From: Microbacterium ureisolvens
GTDB taxonomy: Bacteria > Actinomycetota > Actinomycetes > Actinomycetales > Microbacteriaceae
DNA: 64,000 nt
Direction: 5' to 3'
Assembly: GCF_015278315.1 (NCBI RefSeq)
Contig: NZ_JADIJE010000009.1
Coordinates: 62,001 to 126,000 of the forward strand
Shown in pieces: positions 16,471 through 24,804 of the stretch. Below the pieces are notes generated by a model. That model searched no databases. It worked only from the letters and a program-made list of their open reading frames with translations, and was not told where the DNA came from. Made by a program: the position numbers and the translations under genes. Position 1 is the first letter of the stretch. Each line of letters starts with the position of its first letter.

Positions 16471-17596
16471 ACCGATCGTCGTGCTCGCCGTGGACGACCT
16501 CGAGCAGAATCTGCGACTGCTCGACGCGGTGCTGAGCCCGAGAGGCTATGCCGTGGTGACCGCGGCCTCCGGGGAGGAGGCCCTCGACCTGCTCGACCGG
16601 CACGACGTCGATCTGGTGCTGCTCGACATCATGATGCCGGGCATCGACGGCTACGAAGTGTGTCGCCGCATCCGTGCGGTGCCGCGGTGGAGATTCCTGC
16701 CGGTCGTGATGATCACGGCGAGCGGCGACCAGGAGAAGCGCCACGCGCTCGAGGCCGGCGCCGACGACTTCGTGAGCAAGCCGTTCGACCAGGCGGAGCT
16801 CATCGCGCGCGTCGCGTCGCTGGCGCGACTCAAGCGCTATCACGACACGATCGAACGTCAGGCGGCCGAGCTCGCCCGCTGGAACGTCGAGCTCGAGGCG
16901 CGGGTCGCGAGCCAGGTCGACGAGCTCGACCGCGTGAACCGGCTGCGGCGGTTCCTGTCGCCGCAGGTCGTCGACCTCGTGCTCGACAGCGGAGACGAGA
17001 GCGTGCTGTCGAGCCATCGGCGCGACATCGTGGTCGTATTCTGCGACCTGCGCGGCTTCACGCCGTTCGCCGAGTCGAGCGAGCCGGAAGAGGTCATGAG
17101 CGTGCTCTCGGAGTACCACGCGGTGCTCGGCGAGCTCATCGACCGCTACCAGGGCACGCTCGAGCGCTTCACGGGCGACGGCGTCATGGTGTTCTTCAAC
17201 GACCCGATCCCGCTCGACGACCCCGCGCGCCGCGCCGTCGAGATGGCGATCCAGATCCGCGAGCGCGTCGGCGAGCTGACGAGGCAGTGGCATGGTCGTG
17301 CGATCGATCTGGACATCGGCATCGGCGTGGCCCAGGGCTACGCGACGCTCGGCCGGATCGGCTTCGAGGGTCGCTTCGACTATGCCGCCATCGGCAGTGT
17401 CACCAACCTCGCCGCCCGGCTCTGCGCGGCGGCCGCGGGCGGGCAGATCCTGGTGGCGCAGCGCGCGTACACCGCTGTCGAAGACCACGTCGCCGCGAAT
17501 CCCGTGGGCGAACTGGATGTGCGCGGATTCAGCAGGGCGGTCCGCGCCTACGCCGTGGACGGCATCCGACAACCCGAGAATCGAGTCGCACCATGA
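16460..17596 (+). CDS. receiver-linked class III nucleotide cyclase
   Basis: The 378-residue protein has a receiver domain at 1-125 (Asp56 in LLDIMMPG), a coiled coil (about 130-165, RQAAELARWNVELEARVASQVDEL), and a class III cyclase homology domain (185-370). Both metal-binding Asp residues are present, Asp196 in FCDLRGF and Asp240 in FTGDGVMVFF, at the standard 44-residue distance. In the segment RFDYAAIGSVTNLAARL the substrate-specifying position (Asp in mammalian, Thr in many bacterial enzymes) is Ala, so ATP/GTP preference cannot be called. ATG 16460 follows GGGAGGGGG. Phosphorylation of the receiver probably controls dimerisation and cAMP or cGMP synthesis. Confidence 0.9.
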   Translation: MPGEPIVVLAVDDLEQNLRLLDAVLSPRGYAVVTAASGEEALDLLDRHDVDLVLLDIMMPGIDGYEVCRRIRAVPRWRFLPVVMITASGDQEKRHALEAGADDFVSKPFDQAELIARVASLARLKRYHDTIERQAAELARWNVELEARVASQVDELDRVNRLRRFLSPQVVDLVLDSGDESVLSSHRRDIVVVFCDLRGFTPFAESSEPEEVMSVLSEYHAVLGELIDRYQGTLERFTGDGVMVFFNDPIPLDDPARRAVEMAIQIRERVGELTRQWHGRAIDLDIGIGVAQGYATLGRIGFEGRFDYAAIGSVTNLAARLCAAAAGGQILVAQRAYTAVEDHVAANPVGELDVRGFSRAVRAYAVDGIRQPENRVAP

Positions 17597-19164
17597 CCCT
17601 CACAGCCACCGCACCGGTGACGCTCTCGTCGCTCACCGAGGCCGAGCGCGACGAGCGTTTCGACAGATTGCAGGAACGGATGCCGCCGGTCTGGGCGTCG
17701 ATGCAGCAGAACCTGGAGGACGAGTCGGTCGTCGTCGTCCCGTCGCTCACGGTCGGGAGCCGGGCGACATCGGCGGCGATGGTCCAGGCCTACGAGGAGC
17801 GCTTCCTGTTCCTGCTCCTGCTGCTGCGCCAGCCGATGCTGCGCATGACCTACGTCACCTCGCAGCCGATCGATCCGCGCATCATCGAGTACTACCTCGC
17901 GCTCCTGCCGGGAGTGATCCCGAGCCACGCGCTCGCCCGCCTCACCCTGATCTCGGTCGGCGACGGCACACACCGCACCCTGAGCGAGAAGATCCTGGAG
18001 CGGCCGCATGTGCTGGCCCGCATCGCACGCAGCATCCCGGATCGCGAGCGCTGCCACCTGATCCCGTACAACACCACGCCGAGCGAGCGCGACCTGGCGC
18101 TCGAGCTCGGCATCCCCATGTTCGGCGCCGACCATCGCCTTGCGGCGCTGGGCACCAAGACCGGCTGCCGGAGGCTCTTCCGCGACGTGGGGGTGCAGCA
18201 TCCGCTCGGCATCGAGGACCTGCGCAGTCGCGATGATGCCGTGCGCGCGATCGAGACCGTGCTGGACCAGAAGCCCGGCGTGCAGCAGATGATCTTCAAG
18301 CTCGACGAGGGAGTGTCGGGGTCGGGGAACGCGCTTGTCGACCTCGCGGGCGTCGGCGCGCTCTCGGGCGAGGCCCGCCGGGCGGCGATCGCCGACCGGC
18401 TCGACCGGATGCAGCCGGAGGTCGAGGCGCTCAGCCCCGCCGACATGCTGGAGGCACTGGCGACCAGGCACGGGATCATCGAAGAGCGCATCGTCGGCGA
18501 GGAGATCCTCAGCCCGAGCGTCCAGCTGCGCGTGCTGCCCGATCGGACCATCGAGCTGCTCTCCACCCACGACCAGCTGCTCGGCGGTCGGAGCGGACAG
18601 AGTTACCTCGGATGCGTCTTCCCCGCAGATCCCGCGTACTCTCGGCTCATCAGCGAGCCCGCGCTCGCCGTCGCACGGCGTCTTGCGGATCTCGGGGTGC
18701 GAGGTCGTTTCGCGCTGGACTTCGTGGTCGTGCGGGATGCCGCGGGCCAGTGGTCGCCGTGGGCGATCGAGCTGAATCTCCGCAAGGGCGGCACAACCCA
18801 CCCGTTCCTCACGCTGCAGTTCCTCACCGGTGGGCGGTACGACGGCGAGGAGGGTGCGTTCCTCACGCCCGAGGGCGCGCGCAAGCACCTCGTGGCGACG
18901 GACCACCTCGAGGACGACGACCTGCGGGCGCTCTCGGTCGGCGACCTGTTCGACGCGGTGGCGCGCCACGACCTGCACTTCGACCGCTCGCGGCAGGAGG
19001 GGATCGTGTTCCACATGATCAGCTCGATCACCGAACGCGGCCGCATCGGCATGACAGCGGTCGGCGACACGCCGGAGCGCGCGATGGAGCTCTACGAGCG
19101 CGGCGGTCGCATCCTCCTCGAGGAGGCCCGGCGGGCGCGCGCCGAGCATCCGCTGCCGGACTGA
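17593..19164 (+). CDS. PGM1-like ATP-grasp ligase
   Basis: The 523-residue protein has an N-terminal segment (1-180) with SLTVGSRATSAAMVQAYEERFLFLLLLLRQP. An ATP-grasp-like half follows, with FKLDEGVSGSGNALVDL near residue 240 and FALDFVVV plus AIELNLRKGGTTHPFLTLQFL (about 380-415) as the Mg/ATP-binding end. This matches, by recall, proteins annotated as PGM1-related peptide ligases, named after the pheganomycin enzyme that joins an amino-acid-like carboxylate to peptides. ATG 17593 overlaps the cyclase stop (ATGA), so it is the last gene of the signalling operon. No precursor peptide or biosynthetic gene lies nearby. Substrates are unknown. The ligase may modify a protein or metabolite under control of the kinase system. 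Confidence 0.78.
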   Translation: MTLTATAPVTLSSLTEAERDERFDRLQERMPPVWASMQQNLEDESVVVVPSLTVGSRATSAAMVQAYEERFLFLLLLLRQPMLRMTYVTSQPIDPRIIEYYLALLPGVIPSHALARLTLISVGDGTHRTLSEKILERPHVLARIARSIPDRERCHLIPYNTTPSERDLALELGIPMFGADHRLAALGTKTGCRRLFRDVGVQHPLGIEDLRSRDDAVRAIETVLDQKPGVQQMIFKLDEGVSGSGNALVDLAGVGALSGEARRAAIADRLDRMQPEVEALSPADMLEALATRHGIIEERIVGEEILSPSVQLRVLPDRTIELLSTHDQLLGGRSGQSYLGCVFPADPAYSRLISEPALAVARRLADLGVRGRFALDFVVVRDAAGQWSPWAIELNLRKGGTTHPFLTLQFLTGGRYDGEEGAFLTPEGARKHLVATDHLEDDDLRALSVGDLFDAVARHDLHFDRSRQEGIVFHMISSITERGRIGMTAVGDTPERAMELYERGGRILLEEARRARAEHPLPD

Positions 19165-19177
19165 GGCTTCGGCCGGA

Positions 19178-19798
19178 TCAGGCCGGAGCCAGCACGGAGT
19201 GCTCGGCCTGCGCCGCCCACTCGGTGCGCAGCACGCCCATCACGACCGAGTCGTAACGCCGTCCGCGCACCTCGCGGGCGTCACGGAACCGCGCCTCTTC
19301 CAGGAAGCCCAGCTTGCGCCCGACGCCCAGCATCGCGTCGTTGCCCGACCAGGTCGAGTAGTCCAGGCGCACGACCGCGGTGCGGGCGAAGAGGTAGTCC
19401 GTCCAGATGCGCATGGCCTCGGTCCCGACGCCTCTGCCGCGTACGGTCGGGTCGTACACGGTGATCCCCATGCGGCGCCAGTCGGACTCCTCCGACTCCC
19501 AGTGCCACGAGACGGTGCCGAGCATGCGGTCGGGGGCGTCGGCGGCCGCGATCACGGCCCGGCGCACCGGACTCTCCTCGGCGTACGAGCCGTCGGCGAG
19601 GGCGGCGCGCAGTCGCCCCACGGCCTCTTCGACCCCTGCCTCGTCGAGCTTGGGGAAGTACGGGCCGTCCCACAGATGCCAGTCCTGGTGGGGGAGCAGC
19701 CACTCCCGGTACGCGGGCAGGTCGGCGATGCCGAACAGGCGCAGAGCGATGCCGCGGCTCTCGCCGATCAGGATCGCGGTGCCGCGTCCGTCACCCAC
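19178..19798 (-). CDS. GNAT family N-acetyltransferase (RimJ/RimL-like)
   Basis: A 206-residue GNAT protein. ITVYDPTVRGRGVGTEAMRIWTDYLF (about residues 115-140) is the acetyl-CoA pyrophosphate loop (R/QxxGxG/A), followed by RLDYSTWSGNDAMLGVGRKLGF and RDAREVRGRRYDSVVMG at the end. This pattern is typical of the RimJ/RimL group, which acetylates protein N-termini or small amines. GTG 19798 lies 4 nt after the stop of the lipoprotein gene, so it is probably co-transcribed with it. Convergent with the ligase gene. Substrate unknown. Confidence 0.85.
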   Translation of the reverse strand: MGDGRGTAILIGESRGIALRLFGIADLPAYREWLLPHQDWHLWDGPYFPKLDEAGVEEAVGRLRAALADGSYAEESPVRRAVIAAADAPDRMLGTVSWHWESEESDWRRMGITVYDPTVRGRGVGTEAMRIWTDYLFARTAVVRLDYSTWSGNDAMLGVGRKLGFLEEARFRDAREVRGRRYDSVVMGVLRTEWAAQAEHSVLAPA

Positions 19799-19802
19799 GG
19801 TG

Positions 19803-20384
19803 TCAGCTCTTCGGCCACTCGATCAGCAGAAGGTTCTGCTTCGTGTCGGCCACCTTCACGTCGCCCTCGCCGAACAGGTACGTGATGCCGTATCCCTCGG
19901 CATCGGGGGCGATGACGGTCTCGGCGCTCTCGGTGATGTAGACGCCGGCGGCGTCTTCCTCCCGCTGCCAGCCCTGGGCGATCAGCTCGTCCTGGGCGTC
20001 GGTCGCCTCGGCCTCGGTGACCGGCGCCCAGCCGTACATCTGGCCGTGGTCGCCGGCTGGGCCCTCGAAGTCCGCCCACATGCACTGCAGGCCATCGGTG
20101 ATCTCGGTGCTGCCGATGTACAAGGGCGACTCCTGAGCGCTCCAGCCGAGGCTCTCGAAGTCTGCGACGACCGACTCGCTGATGATCGTCTCGCAGGTCG
20201 GCTTCTCCGTCGATGCCGGCTCGGGTTCGGGGGTCGTGGTGGGCTCGGGAGCGGCTGCGGTCGGAGTCTGGGCGTTGCCCGTCACCTCCGGTGCGGCTTC
20301 TTCCGGCGTGCCGGCGCACGCCGACAGGATCACCGCGGACAGGACGAGGACGGCAGCAGCGCCGAGGATGCGAGGGGCGGGCAT
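19803..20384 (-). CDS. predicted secreted lipoprotein of unknown function
   Basis: The 193-residue protein has a signal peptide ending in the lipobox LSAC at Cys23, then a Pro/Thr/Glu/Ala-rich linker (about 25-60). A compact domain follows with CETIISESVVADFESLGW and LQCMWADFEGP; two Cys residues there could form a disulfide. ATG 20384 has GGAG 8-9 nt upstream. It lies between hisN and a GNAT gene in the same direction. No family could be recognised; the domain may face the outside of the membrane. Confidence 0.78.
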   Translation of the reverse strand: MPAPRILGAAAVLVLSAVILSACAGTPEEAAPEVTGNAQTPTAAAPEPTTTPEPEPASTEKPTCETIISESVVADFESLGWSAQESPLYIGSTEITDGLQCMWADFEGPAGDHGQMYGWAPVTEAEATDAQDELIAQGWQREEDAAGVYITESAETVIAPDAEGYGITYLFGEGDVKVADTKQNLLLIEWPKS

Positions 20385-20422
20385 CGAGGGTCTCCGTTGG
20401 GGGATGGGAGGCGGTCGGGGTG

Positions 20423-21250
20423 TCAGGCGGAGTGGAGCAGGTCGAGGTAGGCGTCGTGGAGGATGCGGTTGGTGGCGAGCGACGAGCGCTCCGACAGCGA
20501 GTCGGCGCCGTCGAACGAGGTGAATCGGCCGCCGGCCTCCAGGACGATCGGCACGTGTGCGGCGATGTCGTACTCCTTGACGTCGAACTCGGCGACGAAC
20601 TCCAGGCGCCCTTCGGCGAGCAGCATGTAGGGCCACGCGTCGCCGTAGCCGCGGTCACGCCACACCGACGAGGTCAGGCGCTCCAGCGCGTCGAGCTTGC
20701 CCGCACTGCGCCACTGGCCGATGCTCTGGAAGCTCACGCTCGAGTCGGCGATCGCGTCGACGTTCGACACTGCGAGGCGCCGGGGTTCGCCGCCGGGAGT
20801 GTTCGTCCATGCCCCGTGCCCGCTCGCTGCCCACCAGCGGCGTCCGATCGCGGGCTGGCTCACCACGCCGACGCGCGGAACCCCGTCGATGGCGAGGGCG
20901 ATGAGGGTCGACCACATCGGGATGCCCTTGAGGTAGTTCGCGGTGCCGTCGATCGGGTCGACGATCCACTGCCGCGCCACGTCGCCGGTGATCCCGAACT
21001 CCTCGCCGAAGACGCCGTCACCCGGTCGTTCGGTCTCGAGCACCGCGCGGATCGCGCGTTCGGTGGCCAGATCCGCCTCGGTCACGTGGCTCGCGTCGTC
21101 CTTCAGCCGGACGTCGAGGTCGTCGGCGTCGAAGCGGGACATGGATGCCGCATCCGCGGCATCCGCGAGGCGCAGAGCCAGTTCGAGGTCGGCCCCGAGG
21201 TCTCCCTCGAACGGCGTGTCGAACGTCGACGAGGGGAGAGGGGCGGTCAC
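20423..21250 (-). CDS. hisN: inositol monophosphatase-family histidinol-phosphatase
   Basis: The 275-residue protein carries the three IMPase metal motifs: GEEFG, VDPIDGTANYLKGIPMW, and the C-terminal YDIAAHVPIVLEAGG. The VTEADLATERAIRAVL segment and the overall length fit actinobacterial HisN, which dephosphorylates L-histidinol phosphate in histidine synthesis. Inositol-1-phosphatase is the main alternative, since both share the fold. GTG 21250 is preceded by TATCCT (21263-21258 on this strand) at 7 nt, so a leaderless mRNA is likely. No other his genes are in the window, which is usual for hisN in this group. Confidence 0.8.
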   Translation of the reverse strand: MTAPLPSSTFDTPFEGDLGADLELALRLADAADAASMSRFDADDLDVRLKDDASHVTEADLATERAIRAVLETERPGDGVFGEEFGITGDVARQWIVDPIDGTANYLKGIPMWSTLIALAIDGVPRVGVVSQPAIGRRWWAASGHGAWTNTPGGEPRRLAVSNVDAIADSSVSFQSIGQWRSAGKLDALERLTSSVWRDRGYGDAWPYMLLAEGRLEFVAEFDVKEYDIAAHVPIVLEAGGRFTSFDGADSLSERSSLATNRILHDAYLDLLHSA

Positions 21251-21343
21251 AGGATCAAGGATAACCGGGGCGCTCCCGCCTCGATTTCATGAGACGCGAT
21301 CGTGATGCTAATGTTGATCCTCGTTCGCCTCACCGTGAACAAC

Positions 21344-21416
21344 GCACCTCTAGCTCAATCGGCAGAGCAACTGACTCTTAATCAGTGGGTTCTGGGTTCG
21401 AGTCCCAGGGGGTGCA
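21344..21416 (+). tRNA. tRNA-Lys (anticodon CTT)
   Basis: A 73-nt cloverleaf. Acceptor GCACCTC pairs with GGGGTGC (one T-G wobble), the D-arm includes AGCTCAATCGGCAGAGC, the anticodon loop CTCTTAA has CTT at 21377-21379, and the T-loop is GTTCGAGTC. The discriminator base is A. CC follows in the genome, so part of the CCA end is encoded. A strong terminator follows within 7 nt. Confidence 0.97.
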
Positions 21417-21422
21417 CCGCAC

Positions 21423-21453
21423 AGAAGGGCGGCCCGGAACGGGCCGCCCTTCT
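21423..21453 (+). terminator. terminator of the tRNA-Lys gene
   Basis: A perfect 14-bp stem (21423-21436 with 21440-21453) around a GAA loop, GC-rich in the middle and AGAA/TTCT at the base. It starts 7 nt after the tRNA end. It lies between the tRNA and a convergent membrane-protein gene and may serve both strands. Confidence 0.85.
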
Positions 21454-21510
21454 GCTGTCTGCGGCGTGGCTGCGCAGCGCGGCGCGCACGGAGGTGGCGA
21501 GTGGTCTCGA

Positions 21511-21969
21511 TCACCGCTGCGGTCGCCTCAGGATCGCCTGGACGCCCCACGCGATGAGGCCGCCGATGGCGCCCATCATCGCGCCCGTGAACAGGCCGCT
21601 GAGGATCGCGGCGAAGCGGGGGATGAGGGTCGCGCCCGGGCCGTCGCCGATGGACGGCGGGCTGCCGGCGAAGGCGACGTCCCACAGCAGCTGATGGGTG
21701 ATGACGAGCATCGCGCCGAAGATGGCGCCGATCACGAGCACCGTGAGGAAAGGATTCGGCACTCGCTTGACGACGGCGACCGCGATCCACAGCACGACCG
21801 GGCCCACCGCGAGCAGCCACGCGACCGCGCTCCCTTCATCGATGAGGTGCAGGTCGTGGAGGAGCACTCGGGGCAAGGCGACGGCGGCGAGGCCGATGAG
21901 CGACCACGTCGACAGGCCCAGGGGGCGTCGTCGGGTGGCGGGGCGGACGGAGGTGGGTATCTCGGACAT
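21511..21969 (-). CDS. small integral membrane protein of unknown function
   Basis: A 152-residue protein with about four hydrophobic helices (STWSLIGLAAVALPRVLL, VAWLLAVGPVVLWIAVAVV, FLTVLVIGAIFGAMLVI, GLFTGAMMGAIGGLIAWGV) and short charged ends. No catalytic motif is visible. ATG 21969 is preceded by TACCTT (21981-21976 on this strand) at 6 nt without a ribosome binding site, so the mRNA is probably leaderless. Convergent with the tRNA. Function unknown. Confidence 0.75.
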   Translation of the reverse strand: MSEIPTSVRPATRRRPLGLSTWSLIGLAAVALPRVLLHDLHLIDEGSAVAWLLAVGPVVLWIAVAVVKRVPNPFLTVLVIGAIFGAMLVITHQLLWDVAFAGSPPSIGDGPGATLIPRFAAILSGLFTGAMMGAIGGLIAWGVQAILRRPQR

Positions 21970-22182
21970 GCGCCAAAGGTAGGCAGGTCGCCCGCGGCAT
22001 CTCATCCGTCGCGGAGCGACAAAGCGCGTCGCGTGAAGGCGACACCGGCGGTCGCAGGCGAGGGGACACGAGGCGGTGCGCATCGCCCGGAAGCGACGTG
22101 AGAAGTCGACCCGCGGCGGCATCGCACAGCGCGCGGACGGAGGAAGGTCTGATCACTCCCGCGTGATGAAAGGACCATCGCG

Positions 22183-22794
22183 ATGAACCGACACGCACCG
22201 TACCTCCACATCCGCCCCCTCGAGCCCTCCGAAGCGGGCGCGGCCGCCGCACTGCTCGGACGAGGAATGGCCGACAACCCGATCAACATCGCCGTCTACG
22301 GCGGCGAGGAAGCGCATCGCGCGCGGACTCACGAACGACTCATGAGGGTGCTGCTCTCCGGTTCCCCTTCGATGAGGGTCGAGGTCGCGGAGCAGAACGG
22401 CCTCCTCGTCGCCGTCGCCGTGTCGACTCCGCCTGGAGGCTGTCAGCCGCGTGACGCCGACCGCATCCGGCTCCTCGGCCGGGCGATGACGTTCGGGCCG
22501 CGGGTCGCAACGCGACTCCTGTCGTGGAGCGGGGCCTGGGCCGCCCAGGACATCCCCGAACCTCACGTCCACCTCGGTCCGGTTTCGGTGGACCGGCATC
22601 TTCGCGGGCAGGGGATCGGCACGGTGCTCATGCTCCGCCACGTCGCCGGACTCGATTCGGTGGGCGTGGCCGGCTACCTGGAGACCGATCGGCCGGAGGC
22701 GGTCGCCTTCTACCGGCGGCACGGATATGCGGTCATCGATCGACGGCAGATCCTGGGCGTGCCCAACTGGTTTCTGCGGCGCCCTCCCGGGTGA
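22183..22794 (+). CDS. GNAT family N-acetyltransferase
   Basis: The 203-residue protein has a typical GNAT core. HVHLGPVSVDRHLRGQGIGTVLMLRHV (about residues 128-154) includes the acetyl-CoA loop RGQGIG. YLETDRPEAVAFYRRHGYAVIDRRQILGVPNWFLRR forms the C-terminal strand and helix. GAAAGGACC lies 8 nt before ATG 22183. It stands alone, convergent with a two-component system. The acceptor substrate is not predictable. Confidence 0.87.
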   Translation: MNRHAPYLHIRPLEPSEAGAAAALLGRGMADNPINIAVYGGEEAHRARTHERLMRVLLSGSPSMRVEVAEQNGLLVAVAVSTPPGGCQPRDADRIRLLGRAMTFGPRVATRLLSWSGAWAAQDIPEPHVHLGPVSVDRHLRGQGIGTVLMLRHVAGLDSVGVAGYLETDRPEAVAFYRRHGYAVIDRRQILGVPNWFLRRPPG

Positions 22795-22797
22795 GGC

Positions 22798-23451
22798 TCA
22801 GGAGGTGACGAGACCGGACCTGTGGGCGATCACCACGAGCTCCGGGCGATCGCGCGCGCCGACCTTCGCGAGGATCCGGCTGACGTAGGTGCGCGCGGTC
22901 GCAGGGCTCAGGTGCAGGACGGCTGCGATCTCGTCGTTCGTGTCGCCGTGGCCGATCCGCGCCAGCACCTCGATCTCCCGCGTGCTGAGGAAGGCGAGCC
23001 TCGGATCCGGGGAGGAGGCCGCACGGCCGGAGGCGACCAGTGCCATCAGCCTTTCGGTGATCGCGGGCGACAGGAGCCTCTCGCCTCTGCCGGCTCGCGT
23101 CACCGCGTCCCGAAGGCCGTCTCGGGAGGTGTTCTTGAGCAGGTATCCGATGGCTCCGGCTCGGATCGCCTGGACGATGTCCGCGTCGTCGTCGAAGGTC
23201 GTCAGCACGACGACATTCGTCCGGCTGGTCGCATCGTCGGCGCAGATGAGCGCGGTCGCCTCGATGCCGTCCATCACCGGCATCCGCAGGTCCATCAGGA
23301 CGACGTCCGGCCGGTACTTGCGCACGGCTTCGACGCCGCTGCGCCCGTCGGTGGCCTCCGCGACCACCTGGATCGATTCGTCGCGGGTGAGGAGCGTGCG
23401 CAGGCCCGCGCGAACGAGGTCCTGGTCGTCCACGAGCACCACGGACGTCAT
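22798..23451 (-). CDS. NarL/FixJ-type response regulator
   Basis: A 217-residue two-domain regulator. The receiver has Asp8/Asp9 and phosphoacceptor Asp54 in VLMDLRMP, with Thr in VLTTFDDD and Lys in YLLKNTS. A LuxR-type helix-turn-helix (about 154-210) reads LSTREIEVLARIGHGDTNDEIAAVLHLSPATARTYVSRILAKVGARDR. Its start overlaps the kinase stop (ATGA), so it is the cognate partner of the kinase upstream. Likely targets include the divergent multicopper oxidase or its own operon, but nothing in the sequence proves it. Confidence 0.92.
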   Translation of the reverse strand: MTSVVLVDDQDLVRAGLRTLLTRDESIQVVAEATDGRSGVEAVRKYRPDVVLMDLRMPVMDGIEATALICADDATSRTNVVVLTTFDDDADIVQAIRAGAIGYLLKNTSRDGLRDAVTRAGRGERLLSPAITERLMALVASGRAASSPDPRLAFLSTREIEVLARIGHGDTNDEIAAVLHLSPATARTYVSRILAKVGARDRPELVVIAHRSGLVTS

Positions 23452-24635
23452 GCCGGCACCTCCAGTGGGAACGAGGCTCGCACCGCGAACCCCGACTCCT
23501 GCCGCGCCGCCGAGAATGTGCCGCCCAGCAGCTGGGTTCGCTCCCGCATGCCTGCCAGACCCGAGCCGCCGGGGACGTGGGCGCGATCGGTCTCTCCCGA
23601 CCTGCCGTCGTCGATGACGCTGACCTCCACGGCGTCCCGTCCCTGGCGGATCGCCACGTCGACGCGATCGGCGTCGGCATGGCGGACGACGTTCGTGATC
23701 GACTCCTGCACGATGCGGAAGACCGCAGCCTCGATGGTCGCGGGCAGGGGGGATCCGACCTCCACCTGCAGGTCCACGTCGAGCCCGGCCCTCGTAGCAG
23801 GGAGGATCGCCGTCTGGAGGTCGTCGATGCGAAGGGCGGGCCGCGTCGCACCGTCCTCCCGCCGAAGACCGGCGACGGTGCGTCTGAGATCCTCGAACGT
23901 CGCCGACGTCGTATTCCCGATCACGGCGAGCGCTTCACGTGCAGCAATGCGGTCCGCAGCGCCGGGGTCCTCGGAGTCCAGCGCTTCCTGGGCGATCTGC
24001 GTATGCAGCGCGACGACGGTGAGGGCGTGCCCCACGGAGTCGTGCAGCTCACGGGCGATCGACAGCCGTTCGGACATGGCGCGCTTCTCGGTCTCGCGTG
24101 CGTAGCGCTCCACGGTGAGCGCCGCGATCTCGGACGACTTCTCGCGCAGTTCGCGGCGCGAGCGAACGCTGTCGCCGAAGGCGATGGCGCCGGCGAGGAG
24201 GAGCGCGTGCCCCGCCAGCTCGTAGCCCAGGACCACCGCCGGATCCTGTCCGATCGCGAGCCGATAGGCGATCGAGATGATCAGGACGACCGACGATGCG
24301 ACGACGGATGCCGTGACCCGGCCGAATTCGGCAGCGGAGAAGACCGCTGCCGCCAAAGGGACCGCGACGCCGATCGCGGGGTAGCCCGACGCGTAATACG
24401 CCACGACCGCGGCCGCGGACAACGCCACCACCAGCACCGGATACCGACGGCGGACCAGCATGAGAGCGCCGAGCCCCACCGCCCACAGATAAGCCCAGCC
24501 ATCGGGGTCCGTGCCGTCGATATCGGCCGCGATCGACACCGACACGACGAGTGTCACGCCGACGCCCAGCAGCGCGTCGACGAGCCACGGTGCGCGACGG
24601 GATGTCGTCTGCCGACGCGGTGAGGTCTCGGTCAC
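23448..24635 (-). CDS. NarL-system sensor histidine kinase
   Basis: The 395-residue kinase has about five transmembrane segments in residues 18-155, a coiled linker (ELREKSSEIAALTVERYARETEKRAMSE), HisKA_3 with His198 in ARELHDSVGHAL, and an HATPase domain (IVQESITNVVRHADA, GGSGLAGMRERTQLLGG). The sensor part is entirely in the membrane with little external loop, so the signal may be membrane-related. GTG 24635 is preceded by TACCAT (24647-24642 on this strand) at 6 nt, a leaderless arrangement. It is co-transcribed with its regulator. Confidence 0.92.
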   Translation of the reverse strand: MTETSPRRQTTSRRAPWLVDALLGVGVTLVVSVSIAADIDGTDPDGWAYLWAVGLGALMLVRRRYPVLVVALSAAAVVAYYASGYPAIGVAVPLAAAVFSAAEFGRVTASVVASSVVLIISIAYRLAIGQDPAVVLGYELAGHALLLAGAIAFGDSVRSRRELREKSSEIAALTVERYARETEKRAMSERLSIARELHDSVGHALTVVALHTQIAQEALDSEDPGAADRIAAREALAVIGNTTSATFEDLRRTVAGLRREDGATRPALRIDDLQTAILPATRAGLDVDLQVEVGSPLPATIEAAVFRIVQESITNVVRHADADRVDVAIRQGRDAVEVSVIDDGRSGETDRAHVPGGSGLAGMRERTQLLGGTFSAARQESGFAVRASFPLEVPA

Positions 24636-24804
24636 GTTGTCATGGTAGGTCGCGACCTCAGCGCGGGGGAGTCGTCCCGGAGCGACATCTCTCAGCCGGT
24701 CCGCCCGCCGGTCGTCTGCCGCATCGACGCGTGTCGCCCTGGAGCGACGCGACTGTCGATGCAGAGCGGACGGCTTCTCGCGCGCGGGTTCCTACGGTCC
24801 TGGT

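Noticed and set aside
21344..21453. tRNA-Lys as an integration site for a mobile element
   Set aside because: No integrase, no duplicated tRNA 3' end and no foreign-looking DNA lie downstream; a terminator and an ordinary convergent gene follow.
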